The notes beneath the pieces are model-generated. The model was not told the DNA's origin. It searched no databases and saw only the letters and a program-made list of their open reading frames with translations. A DNA stretch of 64,000 nucleotides from an uncultured Prevotella sp. (GTDB lineage: Bacteria; Bacteroidota; Bacteroidia; Bacteroidales; Bacteroidaceae). This document shows positions 52,977-60,483 of this stretch, one piece after another. The stretch is taken from positions 1-64,000 of the forward strand of contig URQS01000013.1 in NCBI GenBank assembly GCA_900550035.1, written 5' to 3'. Position numbers and translations under genes: made by a program. Numbering within the stretch: the stretch's first letter is position 1; every line of letters starts with the position of its first letter.

Positions 52977-54638
52977 TTATTTGTAGAGGTATCGCTTGAT
53001 GCTCTTTTTGGCAGTTTTCTGGAATTCCTCTTTCTGTATTTCTATTGCCGCTATCTTGCAGAAAGGCGGCAGCTGGTTGTTGAGGGTTTTAAGGTTTTCG
53101 TCCATTATTCCCTTCACGTCGTCGTCGTCGAAATCCATTGCTTCCTTGTCTTCCAATTCCGGATGTACGAGAGCAACGAGTTTGGTGTCGCGCTGTATTA
53201 TTATGCTTTCGCCGACGAGCGGCATATTATTGAGTTTGTCCTCGATTTCCTCCGGATAGACGTTCTGTCCGTTGGCTCCGAGGAGCATGTTCTTGATACG
53301 TCCTTTTATGTATATGTGTCCGCTTGGTGCCATTGTGGCGAGGTCGCCGGTATGAAACCATCCGTCTTTGTCGAGTACGGCGTTTGTGGCTTCCTCATTC
53401 TTGTAGTAACCGAGCATCACGTTCATGCCCTTGGCGATGAGTTCGCCTGGCACGTTGGCAGGGTCGGGGCTTACAACCTTCGCCTCCATGTGGTCAACAA
53501 CTGGTCCGCACGACGCTATTTTGTATTTGTCGTAGTTGGCAAAGGTGATGAGCGGAGCTGTCTCGGTGGTGCCGTAGCCGATGGTGATGGGCACTCCCAC
53601 GCTGTTGAGGAATTCCTCGATGCCCTGATTAAGCGGTGCTCCACCTACGATTATCTCGAATGCGTTGCCTCCGAAGGCATCCATTATACGGTCGCGTATG
53701 TGCTGCTTTATCTTCTTGTTGATGACGGGCATGTTCAAGAGCAGCTTCATGCGGTTGGTCTGCACCTCAGCCAGCACCTTACGGCGTATTATCTTCTCAA
53801 CAACGAGCGGTACAGCCACGATGAGTCGGGGCTTCACCTCAGCAAACGCCTCGGCGATGAGCGACGGCGACGGCATACGGTTGAGGAAGTACAGGTGGCA
53901 TCCGTTGATGAATCCGAAGAGGAATTCTACAGCCAGTCCGTACATGTGAGCCATTGGCAGAATGCTTACGAGATTAGAACCGGGCTTTACGTTGGGTGCA
54001 AGACACTTCAATACGTAGTCGATATTGCCCCACAGTGCGCGGTAAGGCAGCATTACGCCCTTTGAGAATCCCGTAGTGCCGCTGGTGTAGTTGATCATTG
54101 CCAGCTCTTCGGGGCTTTGCTCCTTATAGTAATGTATGTGTTCCTTGCGGAAGAATTTCGGGTATCGCTTGCCGAATATTTCGTTCAGGTGTTCGCGTGC
54201 AAATGTCAGTTGCTCACTGCGTGAGATGACGATGGAGAAATCGGGCAGGTATACTATGCCTTCGAGAGCCGGCATCATGTCTGGGTTGACTTGTGTGCAC
54301 ACCACGTCGCCTACAAACAGGAGTTTCGACTCGCTGTGATTGACTATGTTGTGTATCTGTTCGGGTGTGAACTCGTTTTGCACTGGTACGGCAATAGCGC
54401 CGTATGTCAGAGTGGCGAGGAATGCCACAGCCCAGTGGCTGCTGTTGCGTCCGCACAGGGCTATCTTGTCGCCGCGCTTCACACCGCTGTTTTCGAATAT
54501 GATGTGTAGCTTTTCTATTTTCCGTGCTACATCGTGGTATTGCAGTGTTGCGCCTTTGTAGTCGGTGAATGCGTCCTTATCCCAAAACTTTATAACGCTA
54601 TCCTCTATATATTGGTTAAAACTTGGTATTTGCTCCAT
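52977..54638 (-). CDS. AMP-binding acyl-CoA synthetase, copy 1 of tandem pair
   Basis: A 553-residue long-chain-type acyl-CoA synthetase with the same layout as the next gene: YTSGTTGFSKGVMLP, IGYGTTETAP, GWFHTGDLATMAPSG, KNMLLGANGQNVYPEEIED and KTAKKSIKRYLYK at the end. A promoter of good quality precedes it. The pair is 36 bp apart and probably one transcript. The two differ most between residues 205 and 260, close to the acyl pocket region, so the copies may prefer different acids. Confidence 0.92.
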   Translation of the reverse strand: MEQIPSFNQYIEDSVIKFWDKDAFTDYKGATLQYHDVARKIEKLHIIFENSGVKRGDKIALCGRNSSHWAVAFLATLTYGAIAVPVQNEFTPEQIHNIVNHSESKLLFVGDVVCTQVNPDMMPALEGIVYLPDFSIVISRSEQLTFAREHLNEIFGKRYPKFFRKEHIHYYKEQSPEELAMINYTSGTTGFSKGVMLPYRALWGNIDYVLKCLAPNVKPGSNLVSILPMAHMYGLAVEFLFGFINGCHLYFLNRMPSPSLIAEAFAEVKPRLIVAVPLVVEKIIRRKVLAEVQTNRMKLLLNMPVINKKIKQHIRDRIMDAFGGNAFEIIVGGAPLNQGIEEFLNSVGVPITIGYGTTETAPLITFANYDKYKIASCGPVVDHMEAKVVSPDPANVPGELIAKGMNVMLGYYKNEEATNAVLDKDGWFHTGDLATMAPSGHIYIKGRIKNMLLGANGQNVYPEEIEDKLNNMPLVGESIIIQRDTKLVALVHPELEDKEAMDFDDDDVKGIMDENLKTLNNQLPPFCKIAAIEIQKEEFQKTAKKSIKRYLYK

Positions 54639-54661
54639 TGCACAATCTTCAAAATTTTGTG

Positions 54662-54693
54662 CAAAGGTACGTCATTATTTGCACATTTCCAAA
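54662..54693 (-). promoter_or_regulatory. Predicted promoter of the acyl-CoA synthetase operon
   Basis: On the minus strand TTTG (plus 54690-54693) is 20 bp from TACCTTTG (plus 54662-54669), an exact match to the Bacteroidota consensus. The start codon is about 24 bp downstream. Confidence 0.8.
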
Positions 54694-54741
54694 ACTTTTG
54701 TGCTGTAATTGGTACTGCGTAGTAATATTTATACATAAAAA

Positions 54742-54777
54742 CGCCCCCTTACCTTATTATTATATGGTAAGGAGGCG
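54742..54777. terminator. Hairpin terminator after the LolC/E-type permease gene
   Basis: CGCCCCCTTACC pairs with GGTAAGGAGGCG with one mismatch. A-rich sequence to the left gives a T run on the minus strand. Confidence 0.8.
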
Positions 54778-54787
54778 TAAGTTTTGT

Positions 54788-56041
54788 TTATTCGTAACGC
54801 ATTGATTTTGCAGGATGTATGTGCGATACAAGATAGCTTGGCGCTATCAGCACAAACAGTGCAATGAGCATTGTCGCTACGTTGAGTGCTACGATTAGCA
54901 TCCAGTCCAGTTCTACCGGAACCACGTCAACGTAGTAGGTTTGCGGGTCAAGTTTGGCAAATCCGGTGAACTTCTGTAGCAGTATGAGTGCCAGTGCCAG
55001 CGCGTCGCCTATGAGCAGTCCCTTGCCTATGATGAATGCTGCAAACCACAGGAACGTGTGCCTTACGGTAGAGTTGCGTGCGCCCAGCGCCTTCAGCACT
55101 CCAATCATCGTGGTGCGTTCGAGAATGATTATGAGCAGTCCGCTTATCATTGTCACTACAGCCACGGCAGTCATTATGGCGAGTATTATCCACACGTTGA
55201 GGTCGAGAAGGTCGAGCCATGAGAATATCTGCGGGCTCAGCTCGCGTATGGTCTTCGACGAGAACGTGTTGCCATACTGGTCTTGTGTGCGGTTGACGCG
55301 GTTGATGATGTCGCTGGCAGTGGTGCTGAGCTGCTTGAAGTCGTTCACGGTCAGCTCGGCTCCCGTCACCATGTCGTCTGTCCAAGCGTTCAGCTTGCGT
55401 GCCGTGTATAGGTCGCAGAAGCAGGTGGTCTTGTCATACTGTGCCAGATTGGTCTGGTATATGCCGCTTATGGTGAATCGTCGGGTTCGTACTCCGCCGT
55501 CGCCTATGAAGTAGGCGAATATTCGGTCGCCAGCCTTGACGCGCAGTTTGTTCGCCATATCCTTCGATATGAGTATGCGGTTGGTGCTCTGCTGGTCGGA
55601 GAAGTGTGGTATGCTGCCCTCCACCATATTCTTATGTATGAAGGTAGAGTCAAACTCAGGTCCCACACCCTTGAACATCACGCCCAGAAAGTCGTTGTCG
55701 GTCTTCAGTATGCCTTGCTTCATGGCAAACCGCTGTACATGCTTCACGCCCTCCGTCTTCTTCAGTACGTTCATCATCGAGTCGCCCATGGCTATAGGTT
55801 GGTCGATGGCTGACGATTGCAGAGTGTAGAAGTTGGCTACCTGGATATGGCTTCCGAATCCTACCACCTTGTCGCGTATGGTGTGCTTGAATCCTAATAC
55901 CACGCACACGCTTATTATCATCACCGCCAGTCCGATAGCCACACCAGCCACTGCAATGCGTATTGCAGGTTTCGACACCTTCTGTTGGTCGCCTATATGG
56001 TCGGAGTATATGCGGCGGGCAATAAAAAGAGGAAAGTTCAT
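54788..56041 (-). CDS. LolC/LolE-type ABC transporter permease (FtsX domain)
   Basis: A 417-residue permease starting at ATG 56041 (FPLFIARRIYSDHIGDQQK); the frame extends further only by reading through a heptad repeat. An N-terminal helix (about 35-60) precedes a periplasmic MacB-like domain (about 60-260) and a C-terminal FtsX domain with three helices (about 275-410) including TMIGVLKALGARNSTVRHTF. It resembles the LolC/E permease of lipoprotein release. No ATPase gene is adjacent. It follows the aminotransferase gene after 74 bp of repeats. Confidence 0.88.
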   Translation of the reverse strand: MNFPLFIARRIYSDHIGDQQKVSKPAIRIAVAGVAIGLAVMIISVCVVLGFKHTIRDKVVGFGSHIQVANFYTLQSSAIDQPIAMGDSMMNVLKKTEGVKHVQRFAMKQGILKTDNDFLGVMFKGVGPEFDSTFIHKNMVEGSIPHFSDQQSTNRILISKDMANKLRVKAGDRIFAYFIGDGGVRTRRFTISGIYQTNLAQYDKTTCFCDLYTARKLNAWTDDMVTGAELTVNDFKQLSTTASDIINRVNRTQDQYGNTFSSKTIRELSPQIFSWLDLLDLNVWIILAIMTAVAVVTMISGLLIIILERTTMIGVLKALGARNSTVRHTFLWFAAFIIGKGLLIGDALALALILLQKFTGFAKLDPQTYYVDVVPVELDWMLIVALNVATMLIALFVLIAPSYLVSHIHPAKSMRYE

Positions 56042-56053
56042 TGCTTTTTTTTG

Positions 56054-56124
56054 AATGTTAAATGTTATATGTTTTAACACTTAACACTTAACATTAAACA
56101 CTTAACATTAAAACATTAAACATT
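56054..56124. repeat. Long heptad-period repeat with an orientation switch
   Basis: AATGTTA, AATGTTA and TATGTTT are followed by the inverted form TAACACT, TAACACT, TAACATT, AAACACT, TAACATT and degenerate units. The two orientations can fold on each other. The array runs into the last codons of the aminotransferase gene. Confidence 0.85.
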
Positions 56125-57327
56125 CTTTTCTTTAACTCTTCCCGGATAAGCCTCCAATGCCTTGCGCAGCACGATGAGTGCGCGTCCCAGGTCTTCCTTC
56201 TTCAGCACGTAGGCTATGCGCACTTCGTCACGTCCTACACCCGGAGTAGTGTAGAATCCGGCAGCTGGAGCCATCATGATGGTCTCGCCTTCGTAGTCGA
56301 ACTCCTCAAGACACCAGCGGCAGAACTTCTCCGAGTCGTCTACGGGCAGCTTTGCCACGGTGTAGAATGCGCCCATAGGTATAGGCGAGTACACGCCCGG
56401 TATGCGGTTGAGTCCGTCGATGAGGCATTTGCGTCGTTCTACATATTCTTCATATACATCGCGATAGTAGTCTTCAGGAGCGTCGAGCGATGCTTCGGCT
56501 ACAATCTGTCCCAACAGAGGTGGCGAAAGACGTGCCTGGCACAGCTTCATCACGGCAGCACGCACCTCAGCGTTCTTGGTGATGAGCGCACCGATGCGTA
56601 TGCCGCACTCCGAGTAGCGCTTAGATACAGAGTCGATCAGAATCACGTTCTGCTCGATGCCTTCCAGGTGGCAAGCCGAGATGTAAGGCGAGCCGGTGTA
56701 GATATATTCGCGGTAAACCTCGTCCGAGAACAGATAGAGGTCGTATTTCTTCACCAAGTCGCGTATCTGGTTCATTTCGCGACGTGTGTACAGATAGCCC
56801 GTAGGGTTGTTTGGGTTGCAGATGAGGATGGCACGGGTGTGCTCATTGATAAGCTCCTCAAACTTCTCTACCTTAGGCAGCGAGAATCCCTCCTCAATGG
56901 TAGTGGCTATGGTGCGAATCTTGGCACCTGCCGAGATGGCGAACGCCATGTAGTTGGCATAGGCAGGCTCGGGGATGATGATTTCGTCGCCCGGATTGAG
57001 ACACGACATAAAAGCGAAGAGCACTGCCTCCGATCCGCCCGCCGTAATGATGATGTCATCGGCGGTGACGTTAATCTTAAATCGCTTGTAATATTCGGTG
57101 AGTTTCTGGCGATACGAGAGGTATCCTGCCGATGGAGAATACTCCAAAACCTTGCGGTCGATGTGCTTCAGGGCATCAAGTCCTACCTGCGGTGTGGGCA
57201 GGTCGGGCTGGCCAATATTGAGGTGGTAGACTTTAACGCCGCGCTCTTTGGCAGCAGCAGCCAACGGAGCCAATTTACGGATTGGCGATTCGGGCATTTC
57301 AAGTCCGCGTACTGAGATTTCTGGCAT
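56116..57327 (-). CDS. PLP-dependent class I aminotransferase
   Basis: A 403-residue fold-type I enzyme. NPNNPTGYLYTRREM and SDEVYREYIY mark the cofactor site, and SVSKRYSECGIRIG contains the lysine that forms the Schiff base; GVGRDEVRIAYVL holds the substrate arginine. It resembles AspC-like enzymes of the AAT-I beta group. It begins PEISVRGLEMPESPIRKLAP, as in many Bacteroidota annotated aspartate aminotransferases. The amino-acid preference cannot be fixed. Confidence 0.92.
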   Translation of the reverse strand: MPEISVRGLEMPESPIRKLAPLAAAAKERGVKVYHLNIGQPDLPTPQVGLDALKHIDRKVLEYSPSAGYLSYRQKLTEYYKRFKINVTADDIIITAGGSEAVLFAFMSCLNPGDEIIIPEPAYANYMAFAISAGAKIRTIATTIEEGFSLPKVEKFEELINEHTRAILICNPNNPTGYLYTRREMNQIRDLVKKYDLYLFSDEVYREYIYTGSPYISACHLEGIEQNVILIDSVSKRYSECGIRIGALITKNAEVRAAVMKLCQARLSPPLLGQIVAEASLDAPEDYYRDVYEEYVERRKCLIDGLNRIPGVYSPIPMGAFYTVAKLPVDDSEKFCRWCLEEFDYEGETIMMAPAAGFYTTPGVGRDEVRIAYVLKKEDLGRALIVLRKALEAYPGRVKEKNV

Positions 57328-57386
57328 ATCTGTACTCTTATTAAATGATTAAGTTTTGCGCGCATTATAGCGCATTATGTTTATTG

Positions 57387-57416
57387 CAAAGTTACGATAA
57401 ATTATCCATAAACAAA
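57387..57416 (-). promoter_or_regulatory. Predicted promoter of the aminotransferase/permease unit
   Basis: On the minus strand TTTG (plus 57413-57416) and TAACTTTG (plus 57387-57394) are 18 bp apart. The leader to the start codon is about 55 nt. Confidence 0.65.
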
Positions 57417-57757
57417 GTTTTTTCCGAATTATCTTTTAGATAAATATGTAATATCATCCAATAACACTGGTTTATAGATGTCATATCACACCACCTCAAC
57501 ACTTCACCATCTCAACCGGGAGCGTAGCTCCAAAAGACAATATTTGCATTTCTAACCGCTCAAAACTGCGAGCTGAACGCACGACGAAATCTTTGGCTCG
57601 AAATTCTTGAGTTTTGAGCGTGCAGTGGTTATGTTGCTTATACACAGAGGATTAATGGTGCGATAGAGTAGGGTGTGCAATAAAATGACGTGTAAAAACT
57701 CTCTGTTTTGTTTCAAATGTAGTGTTTTTACCCTCCAATAGGGGCACAGTTGCAATG

Positions 57758-57818
57758 CAATAAGGGCTTCTTTGCACTCCAAAAGTTGTCCTTTTGGTGA
57801 GCAAAGAAGCCCTTATTG
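57758..57818. repeat. Long palindrome in a 600-bp non-coding gap
   Basis: An 18-bp arm (57758-57775) and its exact reverse complement (57801-57818) enclose a second paired segment, CCAAAAG/CTTTTGG. The outer flanks are not T-rich, so it is not an ordinary terminator. The gap 57328-57931 also holds the aminotransferase promoter and a weaker inverted pair, CGCTCAAAACT near 57560 and AGTTTTGAGCG near 57611. No gene is supported there. Confidence 0.7.
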
Positions 57819-57931
57819 AATTTAAAACGATGATTGACGATGCAAAAACCGATAAAAACAGCGTCTGAAATCTCTAGAATCGATTTTTTATTTGTAACAC
57901 TTTTTTACTGTGTGTACGATATTTGTATGCT

Positions 57932-58492
57932 TTAGAATTCCTCGTCGTCGTCGAAACGCAGACCCTCGGTCTTGTCCTTGATGTGATAGTCGCTGAGCAT
58001 ACCGAGGAAGGTGGAAATCTCCTTTACGGCGTGTTCGGTGTCGGGACTTATCTTCTTGCCCTGCAGGCGCAGCATCATTGTGCCGTAGAGGGCGTTGAGG
58101 CATGTCTCCACCTCGCTCACGTCCTTGTCGCCACGGTTGCGCAGTTCGACAATGAAGGGCAGCACCTTGTAGTATTCGGCGTTGTAGAAGGGGAATCGAG
58201 AGCTTTGCAGCAGCTGGTTGTGCAGGTCGTTCATGTCCTTCACTACAATCTGGTTGATAGTGAGGTGACCCTTCTCGCGTTTGCCCTCCGAGTTCATCAT
58301 CGTGATGAGGTCGCCATACCAGTCGACCATCTCTTCGCGCTGCTCGTCGGTATAGTCGGCAAATCGGGCTATGTATTCGTTCTTGATGCGTGACAGCTGA
58401 CAACCATAAGCACGTATGATGTCCTCAACCTGCCACATATAGAGCACGAATTCGGCAGTGCTCTTCTTGCGTAAATCTTGAGCTATAAACAT
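57932..58492 (-). CDS. DUF4924-like conserved protein
   Basis: A 186-residue soluble, helical protein without signal peptide or membrane segment. FIAQDLRKKSTAEFVLYMWQ and the acidic C-terminus GLRFDDDEEF look like the Bacteroidota family DUF4924, whose function is not known. It lies 2 bp after the LysE-like gene on the same strand, so the two are probably co-translated. The family name is from memory and only moderately certain. Confidence 0.65.
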   Translation of the reverse strand: MFIAQDLRKKSTAEFVLYMWQVEDIIRAYGCQLSRIKNEYIARFADYTDEQREEMVDWYGDLITMMNSEGKREKGHLTINQIVVKDMNDLHNQLLQSSRFPFYNAEYYKVLPFIVELRNRGDKDVSEVETCLNALYGTMMLRLQGKKISPDTEHAVKEISTFLGMLSDYHIKDKTEGLRFDDDEEF

Positions 58493-58494
58493 AT

Positions 58495-59166
58495 TTAATA
58501 AGGCAATTTATAAAGGTTGAACACAGTGCCGAGCAGCATGATAATCGAGAAGATTATCACTATGCAGCCCACGACGCGATTGATGAGCAGGATGCCGGTG
58601 TTGTCAAACTTGCCGCGCACCTTGTCGATGAGCCACGTCAGTCCGAACCACCACAGCATTGCACCGCCCACGATGCTCACGTATCCCACCGACATCTCGA
58701 TAGGACGGTTGGGCACAACGAAGGCAAACTGTGCGTAGAGGAATATAAAGAGGAAAATGATAAGCGGATTGGACAGGGTGACGAGAAAAGCCGTTATGCC
58801 GTTGTGTACGAGCGTACCCTTCTGCGCCTTGTTGCTTTGGTGTATGTTCTTTGTCGGATTGGAGCGGTAGCAATAAATACCGAACAGCAGCAACACCACG
58901 CTGCCACTTATCTGCAACAGAAAACGGTTGCGTTCGTTGCCCACTATGTCCATCATGAAACTCATGCCAAGACCAGTGAACAGTGCATATATGATGTCGC
59001 TTACGCAAGCGCCAATGCCTGTGACAAATCCATACCAGCGCCCCTTGTTAAGCGTGCGTTGTATGCAAAGCACTCCGACCGGCCCCATTGGCGCCGAAGC
59101 CATGATGCCTATGAGTATTCCTTTGAATACAAAGTCTAAAATATCTAATTGAATAGGAAATTGCAT
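58495..59166 (-). CDS. LysE/RhtB family exporter
   Basis: A 223-residue inner-membrane protein starting at ATG 59166; the longer form adds 13 residues not seen in the family. The N-terminal helix GILIGIMASAPMGPVGVLCI with its GPVG motif and RTLNKGRWYGFVTGIGACVS are the LysE signature. Six membrane helices are expected, and LVTLSNPLIIFLFIFLYAQF contains the second conserved Asn-Pro. Members export amino acids or related small molecules. Confidence 0.88.
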   Translation of the reverse strand: MQFPIQLDILDFVFKGILIGIMASAPMGPVGVLCIQRTLNKGRWYGFVTGIGACVSDIIYALFTGLGMSFMMDIVGNERNRFLLQISGSVVLLLFGIYCYRSNPTKNIHQSNKAQKGTLVHNGITAFLVTLSNPLIIFLFIFLYAQFAFVVPNRPIEMSVGYVSIVGGAMLWWFGLTWLIDKVRGKFDNTGILLINRVVGCIVIIFSIIMLLGTVFNLYKLPY

Positions 59167-59221
59167 AACGCTTGCAAAATTCGTAATTTTATGCGATATA
59201 GACAAATTTTATACTTAAAAC

Positions 59222-59253
59222 TTTGTTGTTTTACAACATTTTTAATACCTTTG
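59222..59253 (+). promoter_or_regulatory. Predicted promoter of glucokinase
   Basis: TTTG (59222-59225) is separated by 20 bp from TACCTTTG (59246-59253), matching the consensus exactly. The leader is about 77 nt. Confidence 0.8.
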
Positions 59254-59336
59254 CCATAATGTAGTGTGCACCATTGAGTTGTGTGCGCTCGCTAACCATA
59301 ACTATATTAATTTACCAATTATAACAAAAAATCATT

Positions 59337-60317
59337 ATGACAGAAGATTCTCTGAAACCCTATGTAATCGGTTTGGACCTCGGTGGTACAAACTCAGTTT
59401 TCGGTATTGTTGACAGCCGTGGCGACATCAAGGCCACTACTGCTATCAAGACCCAAGGCTATGGCGATAACGTTGAGGCTTATGTTGACGCTTCGGTTGA
59501 GGCTTTGAAGATTATCATCGACCAGGTTGGTGGCATAGATAAGATTAAGGCTATGGGTATCGGTGCGCCCAATGGCAACTACTATAACGGCACTATCGAG
59601 TTTGCTCCTAACCTTGAGTGGGGACGCAAGGGTGTTGTGCCTTTGGCAAAGCTCTTCTCTGACAAGCTCGGCATTCCTGTAGCTCTTACCAACGACGCCA
59701 ATGCTGCTGCTATCGGCGAGATGACATACGGCGTAGCACGCGGTATGAAGAACTTCATCGTTATTACACTCGGCACAGGTGTAGGTTCAGGCATCGTTAT
59801 CAACGGTCAGTTGGTATACGGTTGCGACGGTTTCGCAGGCGAGCTTGGTCACGTTATCGTTAAGGAGAACGGTCGTCAGTGCGGTTGCGGTCGCAAGGGA
59901 TGTCTTGAGACATATTGCTCGGCTACAGGTGTGGCACGTTCGGCACGCGAGTTCCTCAACAACAGCGACGAGCCTTCATTGCTCCGCGAGCTCGATCCAG
60001 AGAAGATCACATCGTACGACGTTGCTGTAGCAGCAGGCAAGGGCGACAAGATTGCCAACGAAATCTTCGAGTTCACAGGCAAGATTCTCGGTGAGGCTTG
60101 CGCCGACTTCGCAGCATTCTCTTCACCCGAGGCTTTCATCTTCTTCGGCGGACTCACAAAGGCTGGCGATCTCATCATGAATCCTATCAAGAAGGCTTAC
60201 GACGAAACTGTGCTCAACATCTTCAAGGGCAAGGCCAAGTTCCTCGTTAGCGGTCTCGAAGGCTCATCAGCAGCTGTGCTCGGTGCATCGGCTGTAGGTT
60301 GGGACATCCAGGACTAA
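59337..60317 (+). CDS. ROK family glucokinase
   Basis: A 326-residue sugar kinase. VIGLDLGGTNSVFGIVD is the ATP phosphate loop, IGAPNGNYYNGTIEFAPNL the sugar region, and LTNDANAAAIGE holds the catalytic Asp. GELGHVIVKENGRQCGCGRKGC is the ROK zinc-binding signature with three cysteines. It phosphorylates glucose at the start of glycolysis. Its codon use is strongly biased (many GGT, AAG, ATC), which suggests high expression, in line with its strong promoter. Confidence 0.94.
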   Translation: MTEDSLKPYVIGLDLGGTNSVFGIVDSRGDIKATTAIKTQGYGDNVEAYVDASVEALKIIIDQVGGIDKIKAMGIGAPNGNYYNGTIEFAPNLEWGRKGVVPLAKLFSDKLGIPVALTNDANAAAIGEMTYGVARGMKNFIVITLGTGVGSGIVINGQLVYGCDGFAGELGHVIVKENGRQCGCGRKGCLETYCSATGVARSAREFLNNSDEPSLLRELDPEKITSYDVAVAAGKGDKIANEIFEFTGKILGEACADFAAFSSPEAFIFFGGLTKAGDLIMNPIKKAYDETVLNIFKGKAKFLVSGLEGSSAAVLGASAVGWDIQD

Positions 60318-60342
60318 TCAGACAGATTGATTGTCAACATAT

Positions 60343-60388
60343 AAAGCACTAATCATCTGAATATTTATTCGGGTGATTAGTGCTTTTT
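60343..60388 (+). terminator. Intrinsic terminator after glucokinase
   Basis: AAAGCACTAATCA pairs perfectly with TGATTAGTGCTTT and further T follow. Confidence 0.9.
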
Positions 60389-60401
60389 AAGTTAAAATCA
60401 C

Positions 60402-60409
60402 TATCTTTG
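60402..60409 (+). promoter_or_regulatory. Predicted -7 box of the hsd operon
   Basis: TATCTTTG fits TAnnTTTG. A clear upstream TTG at the usual distance is not seen. Confidence 0.45.
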
Positions 60410-60444
60410 CTTTAGATTCATTATAAAGATAGAGAATTGAGAAA

Positions 60445-60483
60445 ATGGAGGTTTTAAATCAGTATAAGTTGGTGAGGTTATGA
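60445..60483 (+). CDS. Possible 12-codon leader peptide overlapping hsdR
   Basis: ATG at 60445 opens a frame coding MEVLNQYKLVRL whose stop overlaps the hsdR start as ATGA. The arrangement would couple translation of hsdR to the leader. It may be chance; no other evidence supports it. Confidence 0.3.
   Translation: MEVLNQYKLVRL

Noticed and set aside
51282..54638. Tandem AMP-binding genes as the missing menE
   Set aside because: Both are about 550 residues with long-chain acyl-CoA synthetase motifs and are in a separate operon; MenE of this group is much shorter.
55656..55907. Arg/His-rich small frames opposite and within several genes
   Set aside because: They are out-of-frame products of GC-biased codons in real genes and have no start context or homology.
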